Source of the DNA: Ferruginibacter sp.
Lineage (GTDB): Bacteria > Bacteroidota > Bacteroidia > Chitinophagales > Chitinophagaceae
Direction: 5' to 3'
Length of the DNA: 47,696 bases
Assembly: GCA_025359625.1 (NCBI GenBank)
Contig: JANYFT010000413.1
Location: 1-47,696 of the forward strand
Both the position numbers and the translations under genes were made by a program. How positions within the stretch are numbered: the first letter of the stretch is position 1; each line of letters starts with the position of its first letter. The notes beneath the pieces were generated by a model. The model was not told where the DNA came from and made no database searches. It saw nothing but the letters and a program-made list of their open reading frames with translations. Below are positions 41,068 to 47,696 of this stretch, in pieces.

Positions 41068-42333
41068 ATGCCTTCATCAAAACTGAGTAAATTGGCCGAA
41101 ACCCTTATCGGCTCTGAAATTGTAAAACTGGGAGCGGACATAAAGGCAAAAATGGCGGAGGGTAATAAAATATATAATTTTACTATTGGCGATTTCGACA
41201 GTTCAATTTTTCCTATACCACAGAAATTTGAAAATGAAATTGTAGATGCATACAAAAAACATCATACAACTTATCCCCCAGCAGATGGTATCCTGGAATT
41301 AAAAAATGCAGTTGCTGAGTTTATACAAAAAAGAGAAGGCATTACATTTGACAACAATGAAATTTTAATAGCGGCAGGAGGAAGACCTTTGATATATGCA
41401 GCTTATCGTGCCATTGTAGACAAAGGAGAAAAAGTAATTTATGCGGTTCCGAGTTGGAACAATAATCATTATGTTCATTTCACGGAAGGGGAACATATAT
41501 TGATCGAAAGCAAAAGAGAAAATAATTTTATGCCTACAGCAGATGAAATTAGGCCGCATTTAAAAGGAACTTCTTTATTGGCATTGTGTTCTCCGTTAAA
41601 TCCAACAGGTACCTCTTTTAGCAAAGAAGAATTAGAAGCTATTTGCGACCTGGTAATTGCTGAAAATGAACAACGGGAAGACAATGAAAAAAAATTGTAT
41701 TTATTATATGATCAGATTTACTGGACACTAACCTACGGGACAACACAACATTACAATCCTGTTTCTCTTCGACCCCAGATGAAAAACTACACTATTTTTA
41801 TTGATGGCATCAGTAAAGCATTTGCTGCAACCGGTGTAAGAGTTGGATGGGCTATGGGGCCGGCAAACCTTATCAGTAAAATGAATGCTATTAACAGTCA
41901 CCTAGGTGCCTGGGCACCAATGGCAGAACAAAAAGCGACTGCCAATTTTTTATTACAAACATCTACAGTTGATGCTTATTTTAACCATTTTAAAGGTGAA
42001 ATTGCAGAGCGTTTACAAAGAATATATGACGGTTTTCAACAACTTAAAGCTGCTGGTTTTTTGGTAGATGCAATTGCGCCACAGGCAGCTATTTATTTAA
42101 CTATACAAATTAACCTGACAGGTAAAAAAACGCTTGAAGGTAAAAAATTAGATGATCAAACAGAGGTTACCCAATATCTATTAAACGAAGCAAAATTGGC
42201 TATTGTTCCGTTTGCAGCTTTTGGGGCATCCGCAAATAGCAACTGGTACCGGTTAAGTGTAGGTACTTGTAAAAAAGAAGAGATAGATGAAATGCTGGGA
42301 AAATTAAGGGAGTCACTGGAACAACTCACCTGA
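41068..42333 (+). CDS. Class I/II pyridoxal-phosphate aminotransferase
   Basis: A 421-residue fold-type I aminotransferase. It has the N-terminal substrate-arm region NFTIGDFDSSIFPIP, the cofactor-ring contact in AVPSWNNNHYVHF, CSPLNPTGT, LLYDQIYWTLTY (Asp and Tyr to the cofactor) and the cofactor Lys in DGISKAFAATGVRVGW. The C-terminal Arg is in WYRLSVGT. It is closest in pattern to aspartate/aromatic aminotransferases, but with a distinctive N-terminus; the amino-acid pair is unknown. I chose the ATG at 41068 (MPSSKLSKLAETL); the longer frame begins upstream of the -7 box. It is convergent with the small genes at 42350-42755. Confidence 0.92.
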   Translation: MPSSKLSKLAETLIGSEIVKLGADIKAKMAEGNKIYNFTIGDFDSSIFPIPQKFENEIVDAYKKHHTTYPPADGILELKNAVAEFIQKREGITFDNNEILIAAGGRPLIYAAYRAIVDKGEKVIYAVPSWNNNHYVHFTEGEHILIESKRENNFMPTADEIRPHLKGTSLLALCSPLNPTGTSFSKEELEAICDLVIAENEQREDNEKKLYLLYDQIYWTLTYGTTQHYNPVSLRPQMKNYTIFIDGISKAFAATGVRVGWAMGPANLISKMNAINSHLGAWAPMAEQKATANFLLQTSTVDAYFNHFKGEIAERLQRIYDGFQQLKAAGFLVDAIAPQAAIYLTIQINLTGKKTLEGKKLDDQTEVTQYLLNEAKLAIVPFAAFGASANSNWYRLSVGTCKKEEIDEMLGKLRESLEQLT

Positions 42334-42349
42334 TAAAAGTTACGTAAAA

Positions 42350-42598
42350 TTAATTTTTACAATTCAAAAAAATGAATGGTTTTAATTCCTGAAGACGAAT
42401 TATTTTACGAAGGATAACATCATTATTGATTACTTTATATTTATTTAAATCAATAATTTCATGGGCCGTAACAAGGTTTTCCAAACGCTCAACAGTAAAT
42501 AGAAGTTCATGTAATAATTCAACTTCATTCTCCATGGCTTGGGGACTCATTAACTCCTGATTAAACAGGACGAGCAAATCGCGGTTTATTCTGTTCAT
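42350..42598 (-). CDS. Hypothetical 82-residue helical protein
   Basis: An 82-residue, mostly helical protein (NRDLLVLFNQELMSPQAMENEVELLHELLFTVERLENLVTAHEIIDL) with leucine-rich, heptad-like spacing. I do not recognise a family. It follows the small lipoprotein gene by 34 bases on the same strand and ends 17 bases from the convergent aminotransferase stop. No better frame overlaps it, so I accept it with moderate confidence. Confidence 0.5.
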   Translation of the reverse strand: MNRINRDLLVLFNQELMSPQAMENEVELLHELLFTVERLENLVTAHEIIDLNKYKVINNDVILRKIIRLQELKPFIFLNCKN

Positions 42599-42632
42599 TG
42601 ATATTTAGACTTATCGGTTTTACTACTTTCAT

Positions 42633-42755
42633 CTAATATCCAACCATACCTTTTTTATTAGGACAGCCACAGTTTTTCTTTGAAGCACTGCAACCCAAAA
42701 GGGCAATTGAAATCACTAAAATCAGTAAAAAACCTATTTTTAAAAATCGTTGCAT
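42633..42755 (-). CDS. Small lipoprotein ending CGCPNKKGMVGY
   Basis: A 40-residue lipoprotein. The basic start MQRFLK is followed by a hydrophobic stretch and the lipobox ALLGC (Cys22). The mature part is only 19 residues, SASKKNCGCPNKKGMVGY after the lipid Cys, with two further Cys residues. I associate short lipoproteins ending in CGCPN(K/R)(K/R)G-type tails with Bacteroidota, though no function is known to me. It probably shares a transcript with the 82-residue gene downstream. Confidence 0.75.
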   Translation of the reverse strand: MQRFLKIGFLLILVISIALLGCSASKKNCGCPNKKGMVGY

Positions 42756-42834
42756 AATTAAAGATTATAAATGTAAACTAATTTTATCCATATTTATTGC
42801 ATTTTGATTATAATTAATTTTTTAAATTAGCATT

Positions 42835-43932
42835 TTGGCAAAACCTTATAAGATTCTAATAGCTCCGCTGGACTGGGGTCTTGGTCATGCAACAAGAAGC
42901 ATTCCGTTGATAATGAGTTTATTGGAAGAAGGTTGCACCATCTATATTGCAGCTGACGGGCAAATAAAATCATTGCTCCAATTTGAATTTCCAAATGCAA
43001 CATTTCTTATACTCAGAGGGTACAAAATACAATATACCAAACAAAAAAAATATCTCCTTTTAAAACTCATGGTGCAAATTCCAGGTATATTGTTTTCAAT
43101 TTATAAGGAATACCGATGGTTAAAAAGCATTGTAAAAAAACATTCCATTGATGCAGTAATTTCGGATAACCGCTTTGGAATGTATCATGCCGGTATCTCA
43201 TCTATTTATATTACTCATCAGCTATTAATCAAAACTGGCAACAAGTTTTCTGAAAGTATAGCCAGAAGATTTCACTTTTGGTTCATTAAGAAATATACGC
43301 ACTGTTGGGTGCCTGATTTTGAAGGAAAGGAAAATATTGCTGGTCAGCTATCACACCCTGAAAACTTACCTGATAACATACAATATATAGGGTGCCTGTC
43401 AAGATTTGAAAGCCTTGAGGCCGCCGAAATAAAATATGATTTGTTGATATTATTGTCAGGGCCGGAACCACAAAGAGCTATTTTTGAAAAATTATTATTA
43501 CATCAGTTACAACAGTTTTCCGGCAAGGTTTTATTGGTGCGTGGACAACCCGGAATAAATGAAACTTTTTGTAATTCTAACGGTATTCCGAATAATATTC
43601 AAATCAAAAATCATCTTGCTGCAAAAGAACTTAACCTGGCAATTGAGCAAGCAAAAATAGTGATTTGCAGATCGGGATATACAACAATAATGGATTTGAT
43701 AAAACTGCAAAAAAAAGCAATACTGGTGCCAACGCCAGGACAAACAGAACAGGAATATTTGGCGGTGCATTTAATGCAACAAAAACTATTTTATAGTGTA
43801 CATCAGGATGAATTTTTATTAAAGGAAGTTCTTGAAACGGTAAATCAGTTCCCCTCTTTATTTATTGATTATGATATGGAACAATACAAAAAAATTATTC
43901 ATCAATTTGTTCAAAAAATATCTGCAAACTAA
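42835..43932 (+). CDS. MurG-like (GT28-type) glycosyltransferase
   Basis: A 365-residue GT-B glycosyltransferase. The N-terminal Rossmann domain starts with APLDWGLGHATRSIPLI, similar to the GxGGH acceptor-side loop of GT28 enzymes. The C-terminal donor domain has LLILLSGPEPQR and ICRSGYTTIMDLIKLQKKAILVPTPGQTEQEYLA, the usual nucleotide-sugar site. It would transfer a sugar, perhaps to a lipid. The reading frame has no ATG at its start: TTG at 42835 is the probable start codon, since an in-frame stop lies 10 bases upstream. It is transcribed alone, divergently from the small lipoprotein. Confidence 0.85.
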   Translation: MAKPYKILIAPLDWGLGHATRSIPLIMSLLEEGCTIYIAADGQIKSLLQFEFPNATFLILRGYKIQYTKQKKYLLLKLMVQIPGILFSIYKEYRWLKSIVKKHSIDAVISDNRFGMYHAGISSIYITHQLLIKTGNKFSESIARRFHFWFIKKYTHCWVPDFEGKENIAGQLSHPENLPDNIQYIGCLSRFESLEAAEIKYDLLILLSGPEPQRAIFEKLLLHQLQQFSGKVLLVRGQPGINETFCNSNGIPNNIQIKNHLAAKELNLAIEQAKIVICRSGYTTIMDLIKLQKKAILVPTPGQTEQEYLAVHLMQQKLFYSVHQDEFLLKEVLETVNQFPSLFIDYDMEQYKKIIHQFVQKISAN

Positions 43933-44094
43933 AAAAATAATTATCCTGGTTGACCGATAGTTTGTTAATGCTATAACAAAACCGACATATTGAAAGCGAG
44001 TATTTTAGTAAAAATTTCCAGGATTATTTCAACCGCAATTACCAAAATAAATGCTTACAAACTAATGAGGGAGTTAATAGGGATGTCTCTAAAA

Positions 44095-44589
44095 TTACAC
44101 CACTTTTGGATAATCAAAAAATAACAACTCTTTTTTTGCTTTTGTAAAATCTTTCCATTTAGCAATATTTATTTGTATAGCAAATATGCCACAGGTAGGG
44201 ATATTGTCAATCAGTACATTTTCTACCAGTTCGTTTGCAAATTCAGTGATACCCGAATTATGAGAAAAAATGGCTACACTTTTAAAATCATCATTGAGCT
44301 GGTCAATTACTTCAAAAAAAATTGGTGACGCGGCATGATATAATGCAGAGATTAGAATAATATCTTCCTTATTTTTATTGTAAACCGTGCAGAATAATTC
44401 TGCTGTTTTCTTTGCTCTTTTAGCGGGACTTGCAACAAATGCATCAATATTTATTTTTCTGTCTAAAAGACGTTGTGCCATAATCGGGGCATCTTTTTTA
44501 CCACGCTCATTAAGTGTGCGGTCAAAATCATTGAGGGTTGCAATATCCCAACTACTTTTTGCATGGCGTATTATGAGTAATGTTTTCAT
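44095..44589 (-). CDS. SixA-like phosphohistidine phosphatase
   Basis: A 164-residue histidine phosphatase. It has the RHG-type signature LLIIRHAKSSW (Arg8, His9), NDFDRTLNERGKKDAPIMAQRL, the second catalytic Arg region SPAKRAKKTAELF, and FSHNSGITEFANEL with the second His. E. coli SixA removes phosphate from phosphohistidine in signalling and PTS proteins. The pattern and length fit SixA; the substrate in this organism is unknown. It is flanked by non-coding DNA, and the purF-like gene lies upstream on the same strand. Confidence 0.93.
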   Translation of the reverse strand: MKTLLIIRHAKSSWDIATLNDFDRTLNERGKKDAPIMAQRLLDRKINIDAFVASPAKRAKKTAELFCTVYNKNKEDIILISALYHAASPIFFEVIDQLNDDFKSVAIFSHNSGITEFANELVENVLIDNIPTCGIFAIQINIAKWKDFTKAKKELLFFDYPKVV

Positions 44590-44730
44590 TATAGATCACA
44601 TTAAAATTAAAAAAGGGGTTATTGAAACTAAAATTATAGACAGTTGATTTAAGAAATGCTTTATAACAATTACTGTACTGTTATGAATTATAGTTTTACA
44701 AAGGTATGTTCTGTAGAGAAAATTTAAGAG

Positions 44731-44820
44731 GTGCCGGATGATGATGCTATGGAAATTATTGGGCACCTTAAAACAAACAAAATTCCTTTTAATTTAAGTA
44801 TACTAAAAAATGGACATTAA
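44731..44820 (+). pseudogene. Possible remnant of a response-regulator receiver domain
   Basis: In the gap between the sixA-like and purF-like genes a plus-strand frame reads PDDDAMEIIGHL and then KTNKIPFNLSILKNGH before a stop. This resembles the N-terminal part of CheY-like receivers (DDD...; NxIPxxLxIxxNGEEA). The start is GTG, and the frame is cut by a stop upstream and by the stop at 44818-44820, which overlaps the convergent purF-like stop. It is also framed by AGGTGCC and GGCACCT inverted repeats. It is probably a decayed gene end, but chance cannot be excluded. Confidence 0.3.
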
Positions 44821-46664
44821 TATCCTCTAACGTTTTTACCTTCCATATAATTTATAAAAGCCTTGTTACAAACACGGTTACCTCCGGGTGTAGGATAGTT
44901 ACCTGTAAAATACCAATCTCCAGTATTCGTAGGGCAAGCTAAATGCAAGGTTTCAATGGTTTGATAAATAACATCTACCGGGATGTTGATTTCTTTAGGT
45001 GTTATCAGTTGTGCAATTTTATTGGAGATATCTTCTAAAGTAAATTGTTTGTAAACCTGCCGCACTACATTTTCTGTATGCAACTGGTTGTTACGTTGTA
45101 ATTCTTTACACTTTAATAACAGGTCATCCAATAACGACTCCTGCTTTCTTTCGTGCAGTAATTCTATTGCAGCTTTAAAGGCAATGAAGTCGCCCATTTT
45201 GCTCATATCAATACCATAACAATCCGGATAACGTATTTGCGGAGCGGATGAAACTACAATAATTCTTTTGGGTTCCAACCTTGCCAACATGCGTATGATG
45301 CTTTCCCTTAAAGTAGTTCCTCTTACAATTGAATCGTCAATCACCACCAACGTGTCTATGCCCTTTCGAACAGTACCATAAGTAATGTCATAAACATGCT
45401 GCACCATTTCATTCCGGCTACTGTCTTCAGTAATAAAAGTACGCAGCTTTACATCTTTGATAGCAATTTTTTCAAACCGTATTTTACGGCTGATCATTTC
45501 CGACAATTTCTCTTCGTCGAAATTACTACCCCAGCTTAAAATTCTTTCTATTTTTATTTTTTTAAGGTATTCATCGGCACCCTTTAAAAGCCCATAAAAA
45601 GCGGTTTCTGCAGTATTGGGGATAAATGAGAAAATGGTATTCTTCAAATCATAGTCAACAGCTTTTAAAACCGGCACACTCAAAAACCGGCCCAATGCTT
45701 TTCGTTCTTTGTATATTTTCTCATCGCTGCCCCGGGAAAAATAAATGCGTTCAAAACTACATGCCTTTCTTTCCTTTGCTTCAACAATTTGTTCAATGGT
45801 GTAATTGCCATCAACATCTACAAGTAATGCACAACCTGGCATTAGTTCCTGTACTTCATTTTCGCCTACATTAAAAGCGGTTCTTATTGCAGCCCTTTCA
45901 CTTGCGGCAACAATCACATCATCATTTATATAATAATAAGAAGGGCGAATGCCGTGTGCATCTCTCATAACAAAAGCTTTGCCATTGCCAGTTAATCCGC
46001 AAAAATTAAATCCTCCATCAAAAAGGGGAACCGCTTTTTTTAATACTTGGGCAACATCCAATTGTCCGGGAAAGGCTTCGTCTGCTTTTACTAAAAAATG
46101 ATGTATCACTTCCATCATTGCTGCAAGGTCACTTTGTTTTTGAAAAACCCCTGGTTCCAAATTTATAAGGCCAAATAATTCTTCCGTATTTACGAGGTTA
46201 AAATTTCCAGCCAAAGCTAAATTTCTTGCAGGAATGGTATCACGCTTTATAAAGGGATGACAAAATTCTGCATTGTTCTTTCCCTGTGTTCCATAGCGTA
46301 AATGGCCTAGTAATAATTCTCCTAAATAATTTACGTGACCTTTCATTAACCCGGGATGGCTTTTTATATCAGGCTGATATTTTTCAAGTTCTTCAATTTC
46401 TTTTCCTATCTGCGAAAAAAGATCAGCAATGGGTTGGTTGGCACAACTGCGTATGCGGTGCAGAAACGGATATCCGGGTTCAACATTTAATTTAACAGCA
46501 GCTATGCCGGCACCATCCTGGCCCCGGTTGTGCTGCTTTTCCATCAGCAGGTACAACTTATTAAGGCCGTACAAAACTGACCCATATTGTTGCTGGTAAT
46601 AACTAAAAGGTTTGCGAAGGCGAATAAAGGCGAGGCCACATTCGTGTTTGATTTCGTCGCTCAT
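44817..46664 (-). CDS. Long PurF-like glutamine amidotransferase/phosphoribosyltransferase
   Basis: A 615-residue relative of amidophosphoribosyltransferase, about 100 residues longer than standard PurF. The N-terminal Ntn glutaminase-like domain begins MSDEIKHECGLAF with Cys9 and includes QHNRGQDGAGIA, GHLRYGT and NLALAGNFNLVN. The phosphoribosyltransferase domain has the PRPP loop LVVIDDSIVRGTTLRESIIRML. The C-terminus holds GDWYFTGNYPTPGGNRVCNKAF. It may be a second PurF paralogue with a distinct role. I chose the ATG at 46664 because this gives the MSDxIKHECG start; exposing Cys9 as a nucleophile would need processing. Confidence 0.9.
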   Translation of the reverse strand: MSDEIKHECGLAFIRLRKPFSYYQQQYGSVLYGLNKLYLLMEKQHNRGQDGAGIAAVKLNVEPGYPFLHRIRSCANQPIADLFSQIGKEIEELEKYQPDIKSHPGLMKGHVNYLGELLLGHLRYGTQGKNNAEFCHPFIKRDTIPARNLALAGNFNLVNTEELFGLINLEPGVFQKQSDLAAMMEVIHHFLVKADEAFPGQLDVAQVLKKAVPLFDGGFNFCGLTGNGKAFVMRDAHGIRPSYYYINDDVIVAASERAAIRTAFNVGENEVQELMPGCALLVDVDGNYTIEQIVEAKERKACSFERIYFSRGSDEKIYKERKALGRFLSVPVLKAVDYDLKNTIFSFIPNTAETAFYGLLKGADEYLKKIKIERILSWGSNFDEEKLSEMISRKIRFEKIAIKDVKLRTFITEDSSRNEMVQHVYDITYGTVRKGIDTLVVIDDSIVRGTTLRESIIRMLARLEPKRIIVVSSAPQIRYPDCYGIDMSKMGDFIAFKAAIELLHERKQESLLDDLLLKCKELQRNNQLHTENVVRQVYKQFTLEDISNKIAQLITPKEINIPVDVIYQTIETLHLACPTNTGDWYFTGNYPTPGGNRVCNKAFINYMEGKNVRGY

Positions 46665-46679
46665 AAAATTTATAAGTTG

Positions 46680-46687
46680 CAAAGTTA
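46680..46687 (-). promoter_or_regulatory. -7 box of the purF-like gene
   Basis: TAACTTTG on the minus strand ends 15 bases before the chosen ATG at 46664, giving a very short leader. It supports the downstream start over the frame's first codon at 46682. No clear TTG is seen at -33. Confidence 0.45.
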
Positions 46688-46699
46688 AGCCATTGCAAA

Positions 46700-46728
46700 A
46701 TAAAAATCCCGGCGTATTAGCCGGGATT
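46700..46728 (-). terminator. Intrinsic terminator of the barrel gene at 46753
   Basis: On the minus strand AATCCCGGC (46728-46720) and GCCGGGATT (46713-46705) form a nine-base stem with a six-base loop, followed by TTTATTTT. It separates the barrel gene from the purF-like gene. Confidence 0.9.
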
Positions 46729-46752
46729 AAATTTATTTAATTTAATCCAAAT

Positions 46753-47478
46753 TTAAAGTCCGCTTATTGTAAGCCCCACCTGGTAAGGCTTAATCGAAGC
46801 ACCTGCACCATCTTTTAAAAATGATGTAATTGAATAGGCCCCAAAAAGAGAAAAATGCCCGATACCAACTCTGGCGGTAGCGGCTAAACGAGTTGTATTA
46901 AAAAATGTTTTCCTGCTTTCTTTTTCGGTATAGGCATTAAGGGTTGACCCGCTTTTATTAAGCAAAGTTTTACCTTTTGTATGCGCATTTAACATAGTAC
47001 CTACTTTTACACCTAAAGCAACTTTCCAGCTTTTGGCTTCATTTGCAGGGTCAAAAGCGTACCTAAGTTCAATGGGTACTTCTAAAAAAGAAGTTGCCAG
47101 TTTGTATTTTTTAAAATAGCTGGAAGAATCTAAGTTTGTAAAAGGAAGTAATGAACCTGCTGAAGTAATGCCAATACTTGTTTTCTTAAAAAATATACTG
47201 CTTGTACTTGCACCTATTCCAAAAGCAACACTCCAACGGGGATCATTTTTAAAAGGCTTGTTCATCATCACATAAAAATTTAAACCACGGGATAACCCTT
47301 TAATGCGGTTGCTGATGCTATCAGGAGCACCGCTTAAATGATCGCTGCTAATCTGTAGCATTATATGATCGCCGGCCCGGTCAACATCTACTTTGCTCCA
47401 ATCTTTTTTAGGTTTTAACTGTGCAGATGCTGCAAAAAGAGAAACAAGCGCAATTACTATAAATGCAATTTTCTTCAT
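46753..47478 (-). CDS. Outer-membrane beta-barrel-like protein
   Basis: A 241-residue exported protein with a signal peptide (MKKIAFIVIALVSLFAASA) cleaved before QLKPKKDWS. Alternating strands (DHIMLQISSDHL, LNFYVMMNKPF, WSVAFGIGASTSSIFF, TSFLEVPIELRYAF, WKVALGVKVGTML, FNTTRLAATARVGIG, FSLFGAYSITSFL, IKPYQVGLTISGL) and an aromatic/hydrophobic C-terminal strand fit a small barrel. A -7-like TATTTTTG lies just upstream on the minus strand near 47498-47505. Function unknown. Confidence 0.85.
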   Translation of the reverse strand: MKKIAFIVIALVSLFAASAQLKPKKDWSKVDVDRAGDHIMLQISSDHLSGAPDSISNRIKGLSRGLNFYVMMNKPFKNDPRWSVAFGIGASTSSIFFKKTSIGITSAGSLLPFTNLDSSSYFKKYKLATSFLEVPIELRYAFDPANEAKSWKVALGVKVGTMLNAHTKGKTLLNKSGSTLNAYTEKESRKTFFNTTRLAATARVGIGHFSLFGAYSITSFLKDGAGASIKPYQVGLTISGL

Positions 47479-47542
47479 AATGTAATCTTAAGTGGCAAAA
47501 ATAATAGCCAGCAGGGTTAATGAAAGGTTAAATGAAAGTGAA

Positions 47543-47567
47543 AAAAATTGCCCGAAATACATCGGGC
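47543..47567 (-). terminator. Intrinsic terminator of the tRNA gene
   Basis: On the minus strand GCCCGA (47567-47562) and TCGGGC (47555-47550) form a short stem with a six-base loop, followed by AATTTTTTT. It lies about 14 bases after the tRNA 3' end. Confidence 0.85.
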
Positions 47568-47580
47568 TAATTTTTTTGTG

Positions 47581-47654
47581 TGGGCCCACCTGGGCTCGAA
47601 CCAGGGACCACCTGATTATGAGTCAGGTGCTCTAACCAACTGAGCTATAGGCCC
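47581..47654 (-). tRNA. tRNA with CAU anticodon, probably tRNA-Ile2
   Basis: A full 74-base cloverleaf including the discriminator A: acceptor stem GGGCCTA with TGGGCCC, D-arm GCTC-AGTTGGTTA-GAGC, anticodon arm CCTGA-CTCATAA-TCAGG and T-arm CCTGG-TTCGAGC-CCAGG. CCA is not encoded. The CAU anticodon could mean elongator Met or Ile read through lysidine. The pairs C4-G69 and C5-G68 match those TilS prefers in E. coli tRNA-Ile2, whereas E. coli tRNA-Met has U4-A69 and A5-U68, so I favour Ile2. Confidence 0.93.
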
Positions 47655-47677
47655 TGTTATTTTTACATAACGGACGG

Positions 47678-47685
47678 CAAAAGTA
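47678..47685 (-). promoter_or_regulatory. -7 box of the tRNA gene
   Basis: TACTTTTG followed by C on the minus strand matches the consensus and lies 23 bases before the tRNA 5' end. The -33 element would fall beyond the window edge. Confidence 0.65.
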
Positions 47686-47696
47686 AGTAAAATAAG

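Noticed and set aside
47581-47654. Elongator tRNA-Met identity for the CAU tRNA
   Set aside because: Not fully excluded, but the C4-G69 and C5-G68 pairs match the TilS-type tRNA-Ile2 better than tRNA-Met.
1-47696. Phage, insertion sequence, CRISPR, toxin-antitoxin or defence genes
   Set aside because: No integrase, transposase, spacer-repeat array or recognisable defence or toxin-antitoxin protein is present in any of the frames I read.

Overview
The window looks like chromosome of a member of the Bacteroidota, most likely a Chitinophagaceae relative. The DNA is AT-rich. Genes almost never have Shine-Dalgarno sequences. Promoters follow the Bacteroidota pattern TTG-N18-20-TAnnTTTG. Many products are typical of the phylum: TlpA/DUF4369 thioredoxins, OMP_b-brl barrels, DUF1080 hydrolases, a two-rhomboid cluster and a long PurF paralogue. 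No phage, insertion sequence, CRISPR array or defence island is visible. This is a mostly housekeeping stretch, and its most interesting content is regulatory and lies between genes.

Layout. 0.1-7.6 kb, minus strand: polA, a 31-codon ORF, an esterase, an orphan parA, uvrB and a small membrane protein. 7.9-9.7 kb: typA. 9.9-12.1 kb: a sugar permease and a ROK kinase, convergent with a secreted Gfo/Idh/MocA oxidoreductase and a DUF1080 hydrolase (12.4-14.6 kb); together these look like a carbohydrate-use module. 14.87-15.11 kb: a probable structured RNA gene with its own promoter and terminator. 15.2-18.7 kb: an Lrp/AsnC regulator, an oligopeptide-type ABC permease with a GT2 glycosyltransferase, and a divergent MarR regulator. 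18.9-23.7 kb: acyl-CoA dehydrogenase, secreted amidase and an orphan korB. 23.8-25.1 kb: asd with an attenuator-like leader. 25.2-30.1 kb: a lamin-tail surface protein and an oligopeptidase B-like lipoprotein. 30.3-36.6 kb, minus: cysS with a Cys-rich upstream ORF, an EEP-family protein, two rhomboids and rlmD. 36.7-43.9 kb: thioredoxin and PPIase envelope genes, a barrel protein, an aminotransferase, a small lipoprotein and a MurG-like glycosyltransferase. 44.1-47.7 kb, minus: sixA-like phosphatase, PurF-like amidotransferase, a barrel protein and a tRNA with anticodon CAU.

The strongest discovery candidate is upstream of asd (24898-25061). A promoter sits six bases before an 18-codon ORF (MVMIKHTKTTKK...) rich in Lys, Thr, Met and Ile, the amino acids made through Asd. 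Mutually exclusive pause, antiterminator and terminator hairpins follow. This is the architecture of a transcription attenuator. A second, less complete case precedes cysS: a 20-codon ORF containing CCCLC directly after a TAnnTTTG box. Several other genes also have the -7 box only 4-6 bases before the start codon, which suggests leaderless transcripts. All promoter, RNA and leader calls come from reading the sequence and have not been tested.
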